DNA of 64,000 bases from an uncultured Gammaproteobacteria bacterium (GCA_937924335.1 CALDWW010000055.1:62001-126000); one strand, 5' to 3'. Positions 1 through 10,587 are shown, counted from the stretch's first letter. The notes: generated by a model not told the origin, from the sequence alone. Numbers and translations: made by a program.

Positions 1-102
1 GAACAAGCCTGGAGCGAGAAAGTCATGGAAACAGGGCGCCTGACCCCCTATCGGGACAGGATTACGCCGGGCATCTGGCGAGGTTCGATCACTGGCCGGT
101 GA
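1..102 (+). CDS. C-terminal tail of an unidentified gene (partial)
   Basis: An open frame enters from the left edge and ends at TGA 100-102, leaving 33 residues (it ends ...PGIWRGSITGR). No family can be recognised from so short a tail, and the frame could be fortuitous. It would be the last gene of a plus-strand unit. No clear Rho-independent terminator follows it; only the small inverted repeat at 185-206 lies downstream. Confidence 0.3.
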   Translation, partial: EQAWSEKVMETGRLTPYRDRITPGIWRGSITGR

Positions 103-184
103 GTAGCTGACGGCCCCGGCCCAGGCATGTCGTCACGATCGGCTCGTGCGCGACGCTTTGCCTCTCGCGGCTCGCCCTGCGGGT

Positions 185-206
185 CGTCATCGCTGCCGCG
201 ATGACG
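185..206. repeat. Short perfect inverted repeat in gene-free stretch
   Basis: CGTCATCGC and GCGATGACG form a perfect 9-bp stem around a TGCC loop. There is no U-tract on either strand, so it is not a canonical terminator. The stretch from 103 to 274 otherwise shows nothing I can support. It could be a REP-like element or a Rho-dependent 3' end structure. Confidence 0.5.
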
Positions 207-274
207 CTGTCTCGCCCGGCTCCGCCGCGCTCGGCTCGAACCTGAAGGTTCTCTTCCAGCCGCAACCCCGCCAC

Positions 275-300
275 AAAAAACCCTCCACGAGGGAGGGTTT
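275..300 (-). terminator. Rho-independent terminator of tRNA-Arg
   Basis: Read on the minus strand, AACCCTCC and GGAGGGTT pair around a CTCGT loop and are followed by a T-tract (complement of A275-280). It lies 5 nt beyond the CCA end of the tRNA gene, so it terminates the tRNA transcript. Confidence 0.85.
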
Positions 301-304
301 CTTA

Positions 305-381
<77 letters not shown>

Positions 382-509
382 GGCGCGAAAAAGGCTGGCC
401 ATAATACGCGTACGGCCCGATATCGTCTATTGGCCTCGACTGGCGCGGAACGAGAACGGAAGACTATAATCTGCGCCCTTGCCAAGCCGTATTTTCTGAG
501 GAAATCGCC

Positions 510-1043
510 GTGAGCGCCGAACAAGACCGGAAATTTTTTGACATCTTCATGGTCGTCCTGGGCAGCCTGGTCGCCATCTCCGTGGCCATCTATGCCTTGG
601 CACAAGTGGTTCATGCACGCACCCAGGAGCAGTACATCAAGGAAGACAAGATGGTGCAGGCGCAGGTAGCGGCGCGCATTTCTCCAGTCGGACAGGTTGC
701 GGTCGCGGGCGAGGACAATAGCCATCTGGCACCAGCACCCGTTGCGGCGCCCACGGCATCTGACGGCGGTTCGATGCAGGTGGCTGAAGCCGCATCCGGT
801 GAGGATGTGTATAAACAGGCCTGCTCGGCCTGCCACACAGCCGGGGTCGCAGGCGCACCCAAGCTCGGCGACGCGGCTGGCTGGTCTGGCCGCATCTCGC
901 AAGGCATGGAGACACTGGTCGAGCACGCGATCAAGGGCTATCAGGGGTCAGCAGGCTACATGCCGCCCAAGGGCGGACGTGCTGACCTCAGCGACGATGC
1001 GATAAAGGCCGCCGTCGAATACATGACGGAAAATAGCAAATAG
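510..1043 (+). CDS. Membrane-anchored c-type cytochrome, cytochrome c5 family
   Basis: The 177-residue protein has one N-terminal membrane segment (about residues 11-33), a low-complexity Ala/Pro linker, and a C-terminal cytochrome c domain. The heme motif is C105-S-A-C108-H109 and the probable sixth ligand is Met151 in GYMPPKGG. This layout fits a cytochrome c5-type electron carrier held on the periplasmic face of the inner membrane. The start is GTG at 510, chosen because GAGGAAA lies just upstream. A terminator follows directly, so it is probably a single-gene unit. The redox partner cannot be told from context. Confidence 0.9.
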   Translation: MSAEQDRKFFDIFMVVLGSLVAISVAIYALAQVVHARTQEQYIKEDKMVQAQVAARISPVGQVAVAGEDNSHLAPAPVAAPTASDGGSMQVAEAASGEDVYKQACSACHTAGVAGAPKLGDAAGWSGRISQGMETLVEHAIKGYQGSAGYMPPKGGRADLSDDAIKAAVEYMTENSK

Positions 1044-1067
1044 GCGATTCGCTTTGAGCCCAGAAAG

Positions 1068-1093
1068 ACCGGCCAGACAGGCCGGTTTTTTTT
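1068..1093 (+). terminator. Rho-independent terminator after cytochrome gene
   Basis: ACCGGCC and GGCCGGT pair around AGACA, followed by an uninterrupted run of seven or more T. It lies between the plus-strand cytochrome gene and the end of comM, which converges on it. Confidence 0.9.
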
Positions 1094-1128
1094 GGGCCAC
1101 CAGAAGTACACAGAGCACTTTGTCGCCT

Positions 1129-2655
1129 TCATGCCTCTGGACAGGGGCCCTGCTGGCGCAGACTAACCGGCCGCAGGCTCAGAGCCTCGGAGAGGTCCTT
1201 CTCGACAAGATCTGCCTGGCCGCGAAGATCCGCGATGCTGCGCGCCACCCGGAGAACGCGATGGCAAGCCCTGGCAGACAACCGGAACTGCCCGGCTGCG
1301 CGCTCCAGCATCTCGATGGCGGCATCGGACGGCCTGCAGACTCTGCTGATCAGGGTGGGCGGTATTCGTGCATTCAACAGCCCTCGTTGACGCTGGCGCT
1401 CACGAGCGTGGGCAACCCTCAACGCGACTGCCTCGCTGGGGTCTCCATCCAGATCGGATGAGAACAGAGGGCCGGGCCGGGGCCTGGCAACATTGACCCG
1501 GATATCCAGCCTGTCCATCAGCGGGCCGGAGATCTTGCCCTGATAGCGGCGCACCACATCCGGCGTGCAACGGCAGTTTTCCTCAGGATCGGCGTAGTAC
1601 CCGCAGGGACAGGGGTTCATCGCGGCTACCAACTGAAAGTCGGCGGGAAAGCTCAGGCAGCCGGCCGCTCGTGCGATCGTGACCTCACGATCCTCGATGG
1701 GCTGTCTCAGCGCGTCCAGTACGGGGCGGGGAAACTCCGCCAGCTCGTCCAGGAAAAGGACCCCGCGGTGCGCCAGGGAAACCTCTCCGGGGCGAGGCAA
1801 CCTGCCGCCACCGACGAGCGCCGCAAGGGTCGCCGTGTGATGTGGATGTCTGAACGGTCTGATGCCCCAGTCACGGGGCCGGAAGCGTCCGTCCCGGGCC
1901 GCTAATACGAGTGCAGCTTCGAGCGCGTCTGCTTCGGTCATCGGTGGCAGCAGTCCCGGTAGTCGCCTTGCCAGCATCGACTTTCCAGTGCCCGGGGGTC
2001 CGATCATCAAAAGGTCATGTCCGCCCGCGGCGGCAATTTCGAGCGCCCGACGCGCGGCGGACTGGCCTCGCACATCCGCCAGGTCCGGCAGTAGGCGGGC
2101 CACGCCTGGCCGAGGCTCGTGCAGTTCGGGCGGGGCCATGGGGCTCTCGCCGGTGAGATGCCGCCACACTGGCATTAGATGATCCGCCGCCAGAAGTCGC
2201 CCGGCGCCGACCAGTGATGCTTCAGCCAGGTTAGCCGCAGGGATGACCAGAACGCGGCGCCGCTCGGCAACCGCCGCTGCGGCACTCAGGCTTCCGTCCA
2301 CCGGCCGGAGTCTGCCGTCGAGCGACAATTCGCCTATAAATTCATGACCAGACAGGGCTTCGGCAGGCAATTGTCCTGATGCCGCCAATATGCCCAGCGC
2401 GATGGGCAGATCAAATCTTCCGCCGCCCTTGGGCAGATCGGCCGGGGCCAGGTTGACCGTAATGCGCCGCGGTGGAACCTCGAAACCACAGTTCTTCAGA
2501 GCCGCCCGCACCCGGTCCTTGCTCTCGCGGACACTCGTCTCCGGCAGGCCCACAATCGACAACGAAGGCAGTCCGCCAGCCAGATCCACCTCGACTGAGA
2601 CCGGAGGCGCCGATAGCCCCTGGCATGCCCTGCTGGCAACCGTTGCAACGCCCAT
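1129..2655 (-). CDS. comM: ComM/YifB family AAA+ ATPase (Mg chelatase-like)
   Basis: The 508-residue protein has the full family architecture: an N-terminal ChlI/Lon-like domain (residues 1-170), an AAA+ core with Walker A GPPGTGKS (219-226) and a Walker B GVLFLDE stretch near 300, a Cys cluster CPCGYYADPEENCRC near 350, and a C-terminal Mg-chelatase domain. In naturally transformable relatives ComM is a hexameric branch-migration helicase that helps integrate incoming DNA. Here it shows no sign of damage. No competence gene is adjacent. ubiK lies just upstream on the same strand, 38 bp away. Confidence 0.95.
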   Translation of the reverse strand: MGVATVASRACQGLSAPPVSVEVDLAGGLPSLSIVGLPETSVRESKDRVRAALKNCGFEVPPRRITVNLAPADLPKGGGRFDLPIALGILAASGQLPAEALSGHEFIGELSLDGRLRPVDGSLSAAAAVAERRRVLVIPAANLAEASLVGAGRLLAADHLMPVWRHLTGESPMAPPELHEPRPGVARLLPDLADVRGQSAARRALEIAAAGGHDLLMIGPPGTGKSMLARRLPGLLPPMTEADALEAALVLAARDGRFRPRDWGIRPFRHPHHTATLAALVGGGRLPRPGEVSLAHRGVLFLDELAEFPRPVLDALRQPIEDREVTIARAAGCLSFPADFQLVAAMNPCPCGYYADPEENCRCTPDVVRRYQGKISGPLMDRLDIRVNVARPRPGPLFSSDLDGDPSEAVALRVAHARERQRQRGLLNARIPPTLISRVCRPSDAAIEMLERAAGQFRLSARACHRVLRVARSIADLRGQADLVEKDLSEALSLRPVSLRQQGPCPEA

Positions 2656-2693
2656 ACCGCCCTCCCTGGCGATCGACGAACGCAGACAGCAGC

Positions 2694-2957
2694 TTACCCG
2701 GCGGGTGGGTGCTCGCTGCCTCCCGACTCCAACGCCGCCAGCCTGGATTCCAGATCCCTGAGCCGTTCCCGGGTCCGCCGAAGAACTCCCAGCTGCACGT
2801 CGAACTCTTCGCGCGTCACAAGGTCCATGCGACCAAGCCCGGCCTGCAGGATGGCGCGGAAATTCTGGTCAACGTCCTTCTGCAGCGCGCGCAGGCTGTC
2901 GGGCATGGACTCGGCCAGACGCCTGGCCAGGTCGTCGATGATCTTCGGATCAACCAC
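2694..2957 (-). CDS. ubiK: UbiK/BMFP family ubiquinone biosynthesis accessory factor
   Basis: The 87-residue protein begins VDPKIIDDLARRL and ends in a coiled coil (REEFDVQLGVLRRTRERL...), matching the BMFP/YqiC family. In E. coli, UbiK binds UbiJ and helps the soluble aerobic ubiquinone (Ubi) complex. The start chosen is GTG at 2957, because AGGAG sits about 8 nt upstream and the family begins with M-x-D-P-K. The frame stays open further upstream, but that extension has no family match. ubiJ is present at 22.9 kb. It is followed by comM, with which it may be co-transcribed. Confidence 0.9.
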   Translation of the reverse strand: MVDPKIIDDLARRLAESMPDSLRALQKDVDQNFRAILQAGLGRMDLVTREEFDVQLGVLRRTRERLRDLESRLAALESGGSEHPPAG

Positions 2958-3061
2958 TACGTATTCTCCTGCTAAGAGCCGCGCCCTGGAGGCGCCGTTT
3001 TTTGTTCTGTTGACGGCATTATCCGCCATCCGCCCCGATATGGCGCAACTGCCATCCCGAT

Positions 3062-3082
3062 CCCGCACCAAGACAGTGCGGG
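3062..3082. promoter_or_regulatory. Probable NtrC (GlnG) binding site upstream of glnK
   Basis: CCCGCAC-N7-GTGCGGG is a perfect inverted repeat. Its core GCACC-N5-AGTGC matches the NtrC consensus GCACY-N5-RGTGC. It lies about 62 bp upstream of the sigma-54 promoter at 3144, a typical distance for an enhancer. A second, weaker palindrome (TGCGCC-G-GGCGCA) lies at 3102-3114. Binding is inferred, not shown. Confidence 0.65.
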
Positions 3083-3143
3083 CACACGACGGGTACCGAT
3101 ATGCGCCGGGCGCAAGCGCGTGATTTCAATCATATCTCCGCGA

Positions 3144-3159
3144 TGGCACGCATTCTGCT
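3144..3159 (+). promoter_or_regulatory. Sigma-54 promoter of glnK-amtB
   Basis: TGGCACGCATTCTGCT matches the RpoN consensus TGGCACG-N4-TTGCW with a single mismatch (C for the first T of the -12 element). The GG and GC dinucleotides are correctly spaced. Transcription would start near 3171, giving a leader of about 80 nt before glnK. This fits nitrogen-limitation control of a PII/Amt pair. Confidence 0.75.
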
Positions 3160-3231
3160 AGAGGCTGATGCGAGCGGCCAGCATCCTGGCCAGGGGGGCT
3201 TGTCCCCGGATCCAGGACGCGGCCGACCTGA

Positions 3232-3591
<360 letters not shown>

Positions 3592-3613
3592 GCGCCGCAG
3601 GGGAGGAATACAG

Positions 3614-5306
<1,693 letters not shown>

Positions 5307-5331
5307 ATTCGATTCAATAGAGGAGCAAGCC

Positions 5332-5802
5332 TTGAGAAAGCGACTAGCCGTAAATCTCCTACTGTTCGCGAGCCTGGTCATGTTGGGCACGACAGCGCAG
5401 GCGGAGAAAGAAGTGTTCCGCTGGGTGGATGAGACCGGGGTCGTGCATTACAGCGACCGTCCCATCGATCCCCGGGCGCAGCCCACGGGCGTCTACTTCA
5501 AGCCGACCGACCCGACCGCTGTCAGTAACCGCCTCATGCGAGAAGAGCAAGAGGAAGAGCAGGCGGGACGGGGCACCGAAGTCCGTGAGGCCCCTCCTTC
5601 GGAGGGAGAGATAGCGCTTGAGCAGGAGGAACGTATCCGCAAGCTGGAGTGTGAAGCCGCAAGGAAGAGGTTCCAGACTTACACCGAAGCGCCACGACTT
5701 TACGAGACGCTGCCGGGCGGCGAACGCCGATACCTTAGCGACGAAGAACTCGATCAGGCCCGCGCCGGCGCGGAAAAGGACATCGAAAGCTGGTGTGACT
5801 GA
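5332..5802 (+). CDS. DUF4124 domain periplasmic protein
   Basis: The 156-residue protein has a signal peptide (residues 1-24, cleavage after TAQA) followed at once by the DUF4124 core, seen as VFRWVDETGVVHYSDRP. The rest is charged, with a Glu-rich stretch (residues 75-110) and a short C-terminal helix. TTG at 5332 is chosen as the start because AGAGGAG lies about 8 nt upstream and because it creates the signal peptide. DUF4124 proteins are common, small and periplasmic in gammaproteobacteria, with no assigned reaction. It is 25 bp after the PII gene and could be co-transcribed with it. Confidence 0.82.
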   Translation: MRKRLAVNLLLFASLVMLGTTAQAEKEVFRWVDETGVVHYSDRPIDPRAQPTGVYFKPTDPTAVSNRLMREEQEEEQAGRGTEVREAPPSEGEIALEQEERIRKLECEAARKRFQTYTEAPRLYETLPGGERRYLSDEELDQARAGAEKDIESWCD

Positions 5803-6151
5803 GCACCTCTAGCCGACGGCTCAACGAGTAGCATTCGGCGGAGATGGTGCCGGGAACGCTGTGGGTGGCACAGCGGCCTGCTGTCGGAGATGGATCCGCG
5901 GCGGCGGAGGAGGGTGCCTCAGTCGTGCAGCTTCGCCTGGACTCCGGGTCGCAGCTCCCGTTTGTCGTTTATGCCCGCCTTGTTGGCGGCGGAAGTGGGG
6001 ATCCTCCCCGGCTGATACGACCGTCTCGGCGATGCTCTCCACGGGATCGAGTCCTGATGGTATCAATGCATGGTCGGACAACTGGCAGCTGCTGGCGATC
6101 ATGGGGTTCGCCTGGACGGGGTGGATCCATTCAACCTGGAGTCTGGAAACC
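5803..6151. other. 349-bp stretch without a supported gene
   Basis: Several short frames cross this interval on both strands (for example 5844-6158 plus), but none has a convincing ribosome site or a recognisable motif, and their compositions are Arg/Pro/Gly-rich as expected of shadow frames in GC-rich DNA. I see no terminator hairpin with a U-tract and no clear promoter. It presumably holds the promoter of the long unit that begins at 6152, and could be an eroded gene. Confidence 0.5.
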
Positions 6152-7030
6152 ATGCTGAAGACTGGATTTGTCGGCCTGGGCGCCATGGGGCTACCGATGG
6201 CGAGAAACCTGCACAAGGCAGGACTATTGAGTGCCGTCTGGAACCGCACTCCCGGAAAAGCCTCTGATCTCTCTCGGGAAACCGGATGCCTGCACTGCGA
6301 CGGGCTTGAGGAACTCGCGACTCATTGCGACGTAATCGTGACCTGTGTTTCGGCGGACCAGGATCTGCTGACGGTCGCAGAAGGACTCGCCACCGGCGTC
6401 GGTCCGGGCGATGTCGTCCTGGATTGTTCAACGGTCGACTCAAAGACGGCTCTTGCCGTCGACAGGATTCTCTCGCACATGGGCGCCGGATTCCTCGACT
6501 GTCCGGTCAGCGGCGGAACTGAAGGTGCCCGCCTGGGTACACTTTCGATCATGGTGGGTGGCGATACGGACGGCCTGAATCGGGCCGCTCCGGTACTGGA
6601 AGCGATGGGACGCACCATCGTCCACGTCGGACCCGTCGGCGCGGGGCAAGCCGCAAAGGCGACAAACCAGATTATGGTCGCGGGGATCAATCAGGCGGTC
6701 ACCGAGGCGCTGGCGTTCGGCCAGGCGCATGGTCTGCCCATGGACCGACTCATCGAAGCCTTGTCCGAGGGCGCGGCGAGCAACTGGTTCCTGTCCCACC
6801 GGGGGCCGACCATGATCAAGGGAGAGTATCCTCTGGGGTTCAAGGTTATGCTCCACCAGAAGGACCTCGGGATATGTGCCGGTATGGCTGCCCAGAAGGG
6901 TGTAAAACTCCCGATCGTGGAGATGACCAGGATCCATTACCGCCGGCTCATGGAACAGGGTCACGGCGAAAGCGACATCTCTTCCCTGTTTGTCCTTAAG
7001 GAAGAGATGTTCTCAACAGTCGATGGCTGA
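6152..7030 (+). CDS. NAD(P)-dependent oxidoreductase, 3-hydroxyisobutyrate dehydrogenase family
   Basis: The 292-residue protein has the Rossmann fingerprint GLGAMG (residues 8-13), the substrate-binding signature DCPVSGGTEGA (about 117-126) and the catalytic Lys169 in GAGQAAKATNQ. These are the marks of beta-hydroxyacid dehydrogenases (3-hydroxyisobutyrate, tartronate semialdehyde, glyoxylate/succinic semialdehyde reductases). Substrate cannot be fixed. The frame stays open to 5861, but the family N terminus and fold begin at this ATG; the ribosome site is weak (GGAA). It sits 6 bp before algZ and so heads the algZR-hem run, an unusual partner for it. Confidence 0.85.
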   Translation: MLKTGFVGLGAMGLPMARNLHKAGLLSAVWNRTPGKASDLSRETGCLHCDGLEELATHCDVIVTCVSADQDLLTVAEGLATGVGPGDVVLDCSTVDSKTALAVDRILSHMGAGFLDCPVSGGTEGARLGTLSIMVGGDTDGLNRAAPVLEAMGRTIVHVGPVGAGQAAKATNQIMVAGINQAVTEALAFGQAHGLPMDRLIEALSEGAASNWFLSHRGPTMIKGEYPLGFKVMLHQKDLGICAGMAAQKGVKLPIVEMTRIHYRRLMEQGHGESDISSLFVLKEEMFSTVDG

Positions 7031-7036
7031 TCGATT

Positions 7037-8131
7037 ATGAGCGCAGGCGCGACCGGCCGCATGGGACCGGAACGAGCTGACTATCTCCCGGACTTCTGTA
7101 CGCCGGCCGTCGTGTTTGCCGTTGTACTGATCAGTGAACTCGTTGCCGTGGTCCTTGCGCTCGGGCAGACCGGGACCGGGACAGCGGCCTCGTTCTGGAC
7201 CGCTCTCGCACGAACATCCCTGTTTCTTCTGTGGATCAGCCTCCTGGGCGCCGCCATTCTCTGCTACGGGCGTCCGCGCCTTTCCCGGATGACGGTCCCC
7301 TGGGCGTCAGCCGTCGCACTCGCGTTGCTCATGCTGGTTGCCGGACTGATCTCGGAAACCGGCTGGTGGCTGGCGGGATATTGGGACGAGCTCGGGCTGC
7401 CGCCGGGCCATGCGCCGGCCCCCTCGAGCCACTTTGGATTCCTGGCGAGGAGCATGGCGATCACGCTGATCGTCGGTGCACTCGCCCTGCGGTATTTCTA
7501 CGTCGCCCACCAGTGGAGGCGAAATGTCGAACTGGAGGCGACCTCCCGCGTGAATGCCTTGCAGGCAAGGATCCGGCCGCACTTCCTCTTCAACAGCATG
7601 AACACGATCGCCGCCCTGACGCGGCGGGATCCGGGACTTGCGGAGGAGGCCATCGAGGACCTGGCCGACCTTTTCAGAGCGTCCCTGCGCGATTCCAGCA
7701 TGCGCATGTCGCTGAAGGAAGAATTCGAGATCGCGCGTCTCTATCAGCGTATCGAGCAGCACAGACTGGGGGATCGGCTGGCAGTGGACTGGAAAATCGA
7801 CGGCCTGCCCATGCGTGCCCAGGTCCCGGGCCTCTGTATCCAGCCACTGCTGGAGAACGCGATCTACCATGGAATCGAACCGACGGCTGGAGGCGGCAGG
7901 GTGACTATCGAAGGCCGTGTCCTGGACGATGGCCGGATCCTGATCGAGGTCCGGAACCCGGTCGCGCCAGACAGAAAAGAGACGCACAGACTCGGCAATC
8001 AGATGGCTTTGGAGAACATCAGCGAGCGATTCATGATCGCCTATGGCGAAGGAGCTCAGTTCCGATACGGTGCGCAGGGCGGCGAGTATCGGGTTACGCT
8101 GACCTTTCCGTACATGGACAGGGATTCATGA
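7037..8131 (+). CDS. algZ: Sensor histidine kinase AlgZ/FimS (LytS-type)
   Basis: The 364-residue protein has an N-terminal membrane domain of several helices (about residues 22-155), the His_kinase domain with phosphoacceptor-region H182 in RIRPHFLFNSMNT, and a short HATPase_c domain (N-box LLENAIYHGIEP). This is the atypical LytS/AlgZ kinase class that lacks the usual H-box. In Pseudomonas, AlgZ (FimS) works with AlgR to control alginate and type IV pilus genes. It overlaps algR by ATGA, and the order algZ-algR-hemC-hemD is conserved in relatives. pil genes occur in the same window at 61-64 kb. Confidence 0.92.
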   Translation: MSAGATGRMGPERADYLPDFCTPAVVFAVVLISELVAVVLALGQTGTGTAASFWTALARTSLFLLWISLLGAAILCYGRPRLSRMTVPWASAVALALLMLVAGLISETGWWLAGYWDELGLPPGHAPAPSSHFGFLARSMAITLIVGALALRYFYVAHQWRRNVELEATSRVNALQARIRPHFLFNSMNTIAALTRRDPGLAEEAIEDLADLFRASLRDSSMRMSLKEEFEIARLYQRIEQHRLGDRLAVDWKIDGLPMRAQVPGLCIQPLLENAIYHGIEPTAGGGRVTIEGRVLDDGRILIEVRNPVAPDRKETHRLGNQMALENISERFMIAYGEGAQFRYGAQGGEYRVTLTFPYMDRDS

Positions 8132-8859
8132 AAGTACTTGTGGTTGATGATGAATCCCCTGCCAGAGAGAGGCTCGCCGCCCTGGTCGAGGAGATTGATG
8201 GCTACCAGCTTGTCGGCCAGGCTGAGGACGGCCGCGGGGCCCTGGAGATGGTCGGCTCACTGGACCCGGACATTGTCCTCATGGACATCCGCATGCCGGA
8301 GATCGATGGAATCGAGGCGGCCAGACATCTTGCCGGTCTGGATCAGCCCCCTGCCGTGATCTTCACAACGGCATACGATGAATACACATTGGAGGCCTTC
8401 GAGGCCTTTGCCACCGGCTACATATTGAAGCCGGTGCGGCGACGACGCCTGGAAGAGGCTCTGCGACGGGCCTCGCGACCTACCCGCGCCCAGCTGACCG
8501 GACTGGCCGCCGCCGGCGATACACGCAGTCGGAGTAATATATGTGCCCGCTTGGGAGATCGCATACAGCTGATACCGGTCGACGACGTGCGTTACTTTCG
8601 CGCCGACCAGAAATACGTGAGCGTTTGCCACAGCCAGGGCATCGATCTGATCGACGAACCCCTGAAGGACCTCGCGGCGGAGTTCGGCGCCGATTTCGTT
8701 CGGATCCACAGAAATGCACTTGTGTCGGTGCGGCACGTAAAATCTGTGGAACGGGATGAAGAAGGTCATCTCAAGGTAGTCCTCAATGGATGCGATGAGC
8801 GCCTGGCAGTCAGTCGACGCCACGCCTCTGACCTCCGCCGGAGATTAAAGGAAACATGA
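8128..8859 (+). CDS. algR: Response regulator AlgR, LytTR DNA-binding type
   Basis: The 243-residue protein has a receiver domain with acidic pocket VVDDE and phosphoacceptor Asp53 (VLMDIRMPEIDG), a conserved Lys in the YILKPV motif, and a C-terminal LytTR domain (RADQKYVSV, ..FVRIHRNALV). The start ATG at 8128 overlaps the algZ stop, implying translational coupling. In Pseudomonas, AlgR activates algD, fimU-pil genes and heme-related genes. It overlaps hemC by 4 bp. Confidence 0.94.
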   Translation: MKVLVVDDESPARERLAALVEEIDGYQLVGQAEDGRGALEMVGSLDPDIVLMDIRMPEIDGIEAARHLAGLDQPPAVIFTTAYDEYTLEAFEAFATGYILKPVRRRRLEEALRRASRPTRAQLTGLAAAGDTRSRSNICARLGDRIQLIPVDDVRYFRADQKYVSVCHSQGIDLIDEPLKDLAAEFGADFVRIHRNALVSVRHVKSVERDEEGHLKVVLNGCDERLAVSRRHASDLRRRLKET

Positions 8860-9788
8860 TCCAGAAAATCCGCATCGCCACCCGGCAGAGCCGCCTCGCA
8901 CTCTGGCAGACCGAATATGTAGCGGATACGTTGCGAAGAGCGCATCCGGACGTCGAGATCGACATCGTCCCGATGAGCACACGCGGTGACGAGATACTGG
9001 ACCGGTCGCTGACGAAGGTCGGCGGCAAGGGCCTGTTTATCAAGGAACTGGAGGTCGCGATGATGGAGGATCGTGCCGACATCGCCGTGCATTCGATGAA
9101 AGACGTGCCGTGGGACATGCCCGAAGGCATGCGGATCGGAGCGGTGCTTCAGCGGGCGGATCCGAGTGACGCTATCGTGGCCAAAGACGGCAAGAATTCG
9201 CTCAGCGCCCTGCCCGAGAACGCCGTGGTCGGGACATCCAGTCTGCGCCGCCAGGCGCAGATCCTGGCTGTCCGGCCCGACCTGGAAGTGAAACCGGTCC
9301 GGGGTAACGTCGAAACGCGCCTGCGCAAGCTGGATGAGGGCGAGTTCGATGCGGTCATCCTCGCCGCGGCCGGGCTCAAGAGACTGGGTCTGGGTGGCAG
9401 GATCACGGGCCGGCTGGAGATGGAAGAGTGTCTGCCGGCCGTGGGGCAAGGGGTCATCGGGATCGAGTGCCGCTCTGGCGACGAGGATATCCTGGAGGCC
9501 TTGTACTCGATCGAACACGGCGCAACGAGACGTTGTGTCAATGCCGAGCGAGGTTTCGCGGAAGAGCTTCAGGCCAGCTGCGAGTCGCCTATCGCAGCAT
9601 ATGGAGAGGTGCGGGACAGCGAGATCTTTCTCCGCGGCGTCGTCGCGACCCCGGACGGCGGCCGCATCCTGCGCGGCAGCGCCAGAGGCAGCCCGACGGA
9701 CGGTATTTCGCTCGGCAAGGAATTGGCCACGGAGCTGAAGATGGAAGGCGCGGACGAACTGCTGGAGGCTGTCCGCGAGTCGTCATGA
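8856..9788 (+). CDS. hemC: Porphobilinogen deaminase (hydroxymethylbilane synthase)
   Basis: The 310-residue enzyme joins four porphobilinogens into hydroxymethylbilane in cytosolic heme/siroheme synthesis. Conserved blocks include IATRQSRLALWQ at the N terminus, VHSMKDVP, VGTSSLRRQAQ, and the dipyrromethane cofactor cysteine C242 in QASCESPIAAY, at exactly the E. coli position number. Overlaps of 4 bp with both algR and hemD show tight coupling. Confidence 0.97.
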   Translation: MIQKIRIATRQSRLALWQTEYVADTLRRAHPDVEIDIVPMSTRGDEILDRSLTKVGGKGLFIKELEVAMMEDRADIAVHSMKDVPWDMPEGMRIGAVLQRADPSDAIVAKDGKNSLSALPENAVVGTSSLRRQAQILAVRPDLEVKPVRGNVETRLRKLDEGEFDAVILAAAGLKRLGLGGRITGRLEMEECLPAVGQGVIGIECRSGDEDILEALYSIEHGATRRCVNAERGFAEELQASCESPIAAYGEVRDSEIFLRGVVATPDGGRILRGSARGSPTDGISLGKELATELKMEGADELLEAVRESS

Positions 9789-10585
9789 CAGCCGGGGACA
9801 CCCCTCGCCTTGGCGTCCTGGTCACCCGGCCCGGTGAGCGATGCGATTCGCTCTGCGCGCTGATCCAGTCCCAAGGTTATCAGGCACATCCCTGGCCGGC
9901 GATAGACATTCGGCCGGTAGTTCCCTCAACGGCGGGTCTGGAGCGCTTGTCGCGTGCAAGGCCTGAGGACCTGATCATCTTCGTCAGCAAAAGTGCGGTG
10001 GCATTCGGCCTATCCTTTGTATTGGAATCGGCTCGGACGCGGTTGGCGGCCATCGGCCCCTCTACCACCCGGGCACTGAGCGACTCCGGCCTGGACGTGG
10101 ATATCCGGCCCTCGGGATTCGACAGCGAGAGCCTGCTCGCCGAGCCAGCGCTGGAACAGGTGAGCGGGAAGAATGTTTACATTGTCCGCGGGGTCGGCGG
10201 CCGGGAGAAGCTGGGGCGGGAACTCCAGCGTCGGGGCGCCGAGGTGACCTATATTGAAGTCTACCGGCGTGAGACCCGCAGACCGGGCAGTGAAGAACGG
10301 GACGCACTGATGGAGGTCTGGGAGAACGGCGGCATAGGCTTATATACCGCCACCAGCGTTGAAATTCTGGAGTCGTTGTACGACCAGCTCGGCCCTCGTT
10401 TTGCCGGGCTCCTTGCGCAAACACCGCTGGTGACTGCGAGTCGTCGTGTGGTACAAAGATCGGTGCAACTGCACCACCGCGCCGAACGAATTCTTTCGCC
10501 AGGTCCGGACGATCAGTCATTGGTCGAAGCGATCGCGACCTGGCAAGGCAAGGCGCTGGTAAAAGCAGGCCGCCAGGAACAATAA
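9785..10585 (+). CDS. hemD: Uroporphyrinogen-III synthase
   Basis: The 266-residue protein starts at the ATG overlapping the hemC stop and has the two-domain HemD fold pattern: VLVTRPGERCDSL at the N terminus, a central IFVSKSAV block, VYIVRGVGGREKLGREL, and YTATSVEILESL near the C terminus. It closes and isomerises hydroxymethylbilane to uroporphyrinogen III. HemD sequences are poorly conserved, so the assignment rests on these blocks and on its place directly after hemC. It is 2 bp before hemX. Confidence 0.93.
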   Translation: MTAGDTPRLGVLVTRPGERCDSLCALIQSQGYQAHPWPAIDIRPVVPSTAGLERLSRARPEDLIIFVSKSAVAFGLSFVLESARTRLAAIGPSTTRALSDSGLDVDIRPSGFDSESLLAEPALEQVSGKNVYIVRGVGGREKLGRELQRRGAEVTYIEVYRRETRRPGSEERDALMEVWENGGIGLYTATSVEILESLYDQLGPRFAGLLAQTPLVTASRRVVQRSVQLHHRAERILSPGPDDQSLVEAIATWQGKALVKAGRQEQ

Positions 10586-10587
10586 CG

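Noticed and set aside
2981..3004. GCGCC-CTGGA-GGCGC hairpin followed by TTTTTT on the plus strand
   Set aside because: Only a 5-bp stem, the T-run is offset by CG, and no plus-strand gene lies upstream to be terminated.
5844..6158. 104-codon plus-strand frame in the gap before the dehydrogenase gene
   Set aside because: The purine stretch directly abuts the ATG with no spacing, there is no recognisable motif, and it runs into the next gene; composition fits chance.
7231..8127. N-terminal extension of the algR frame through algZ
   Set aside because: The extension is a shadow of algZ; AlgR begins at 8128 with the receiver domain and an ATGA overlap.
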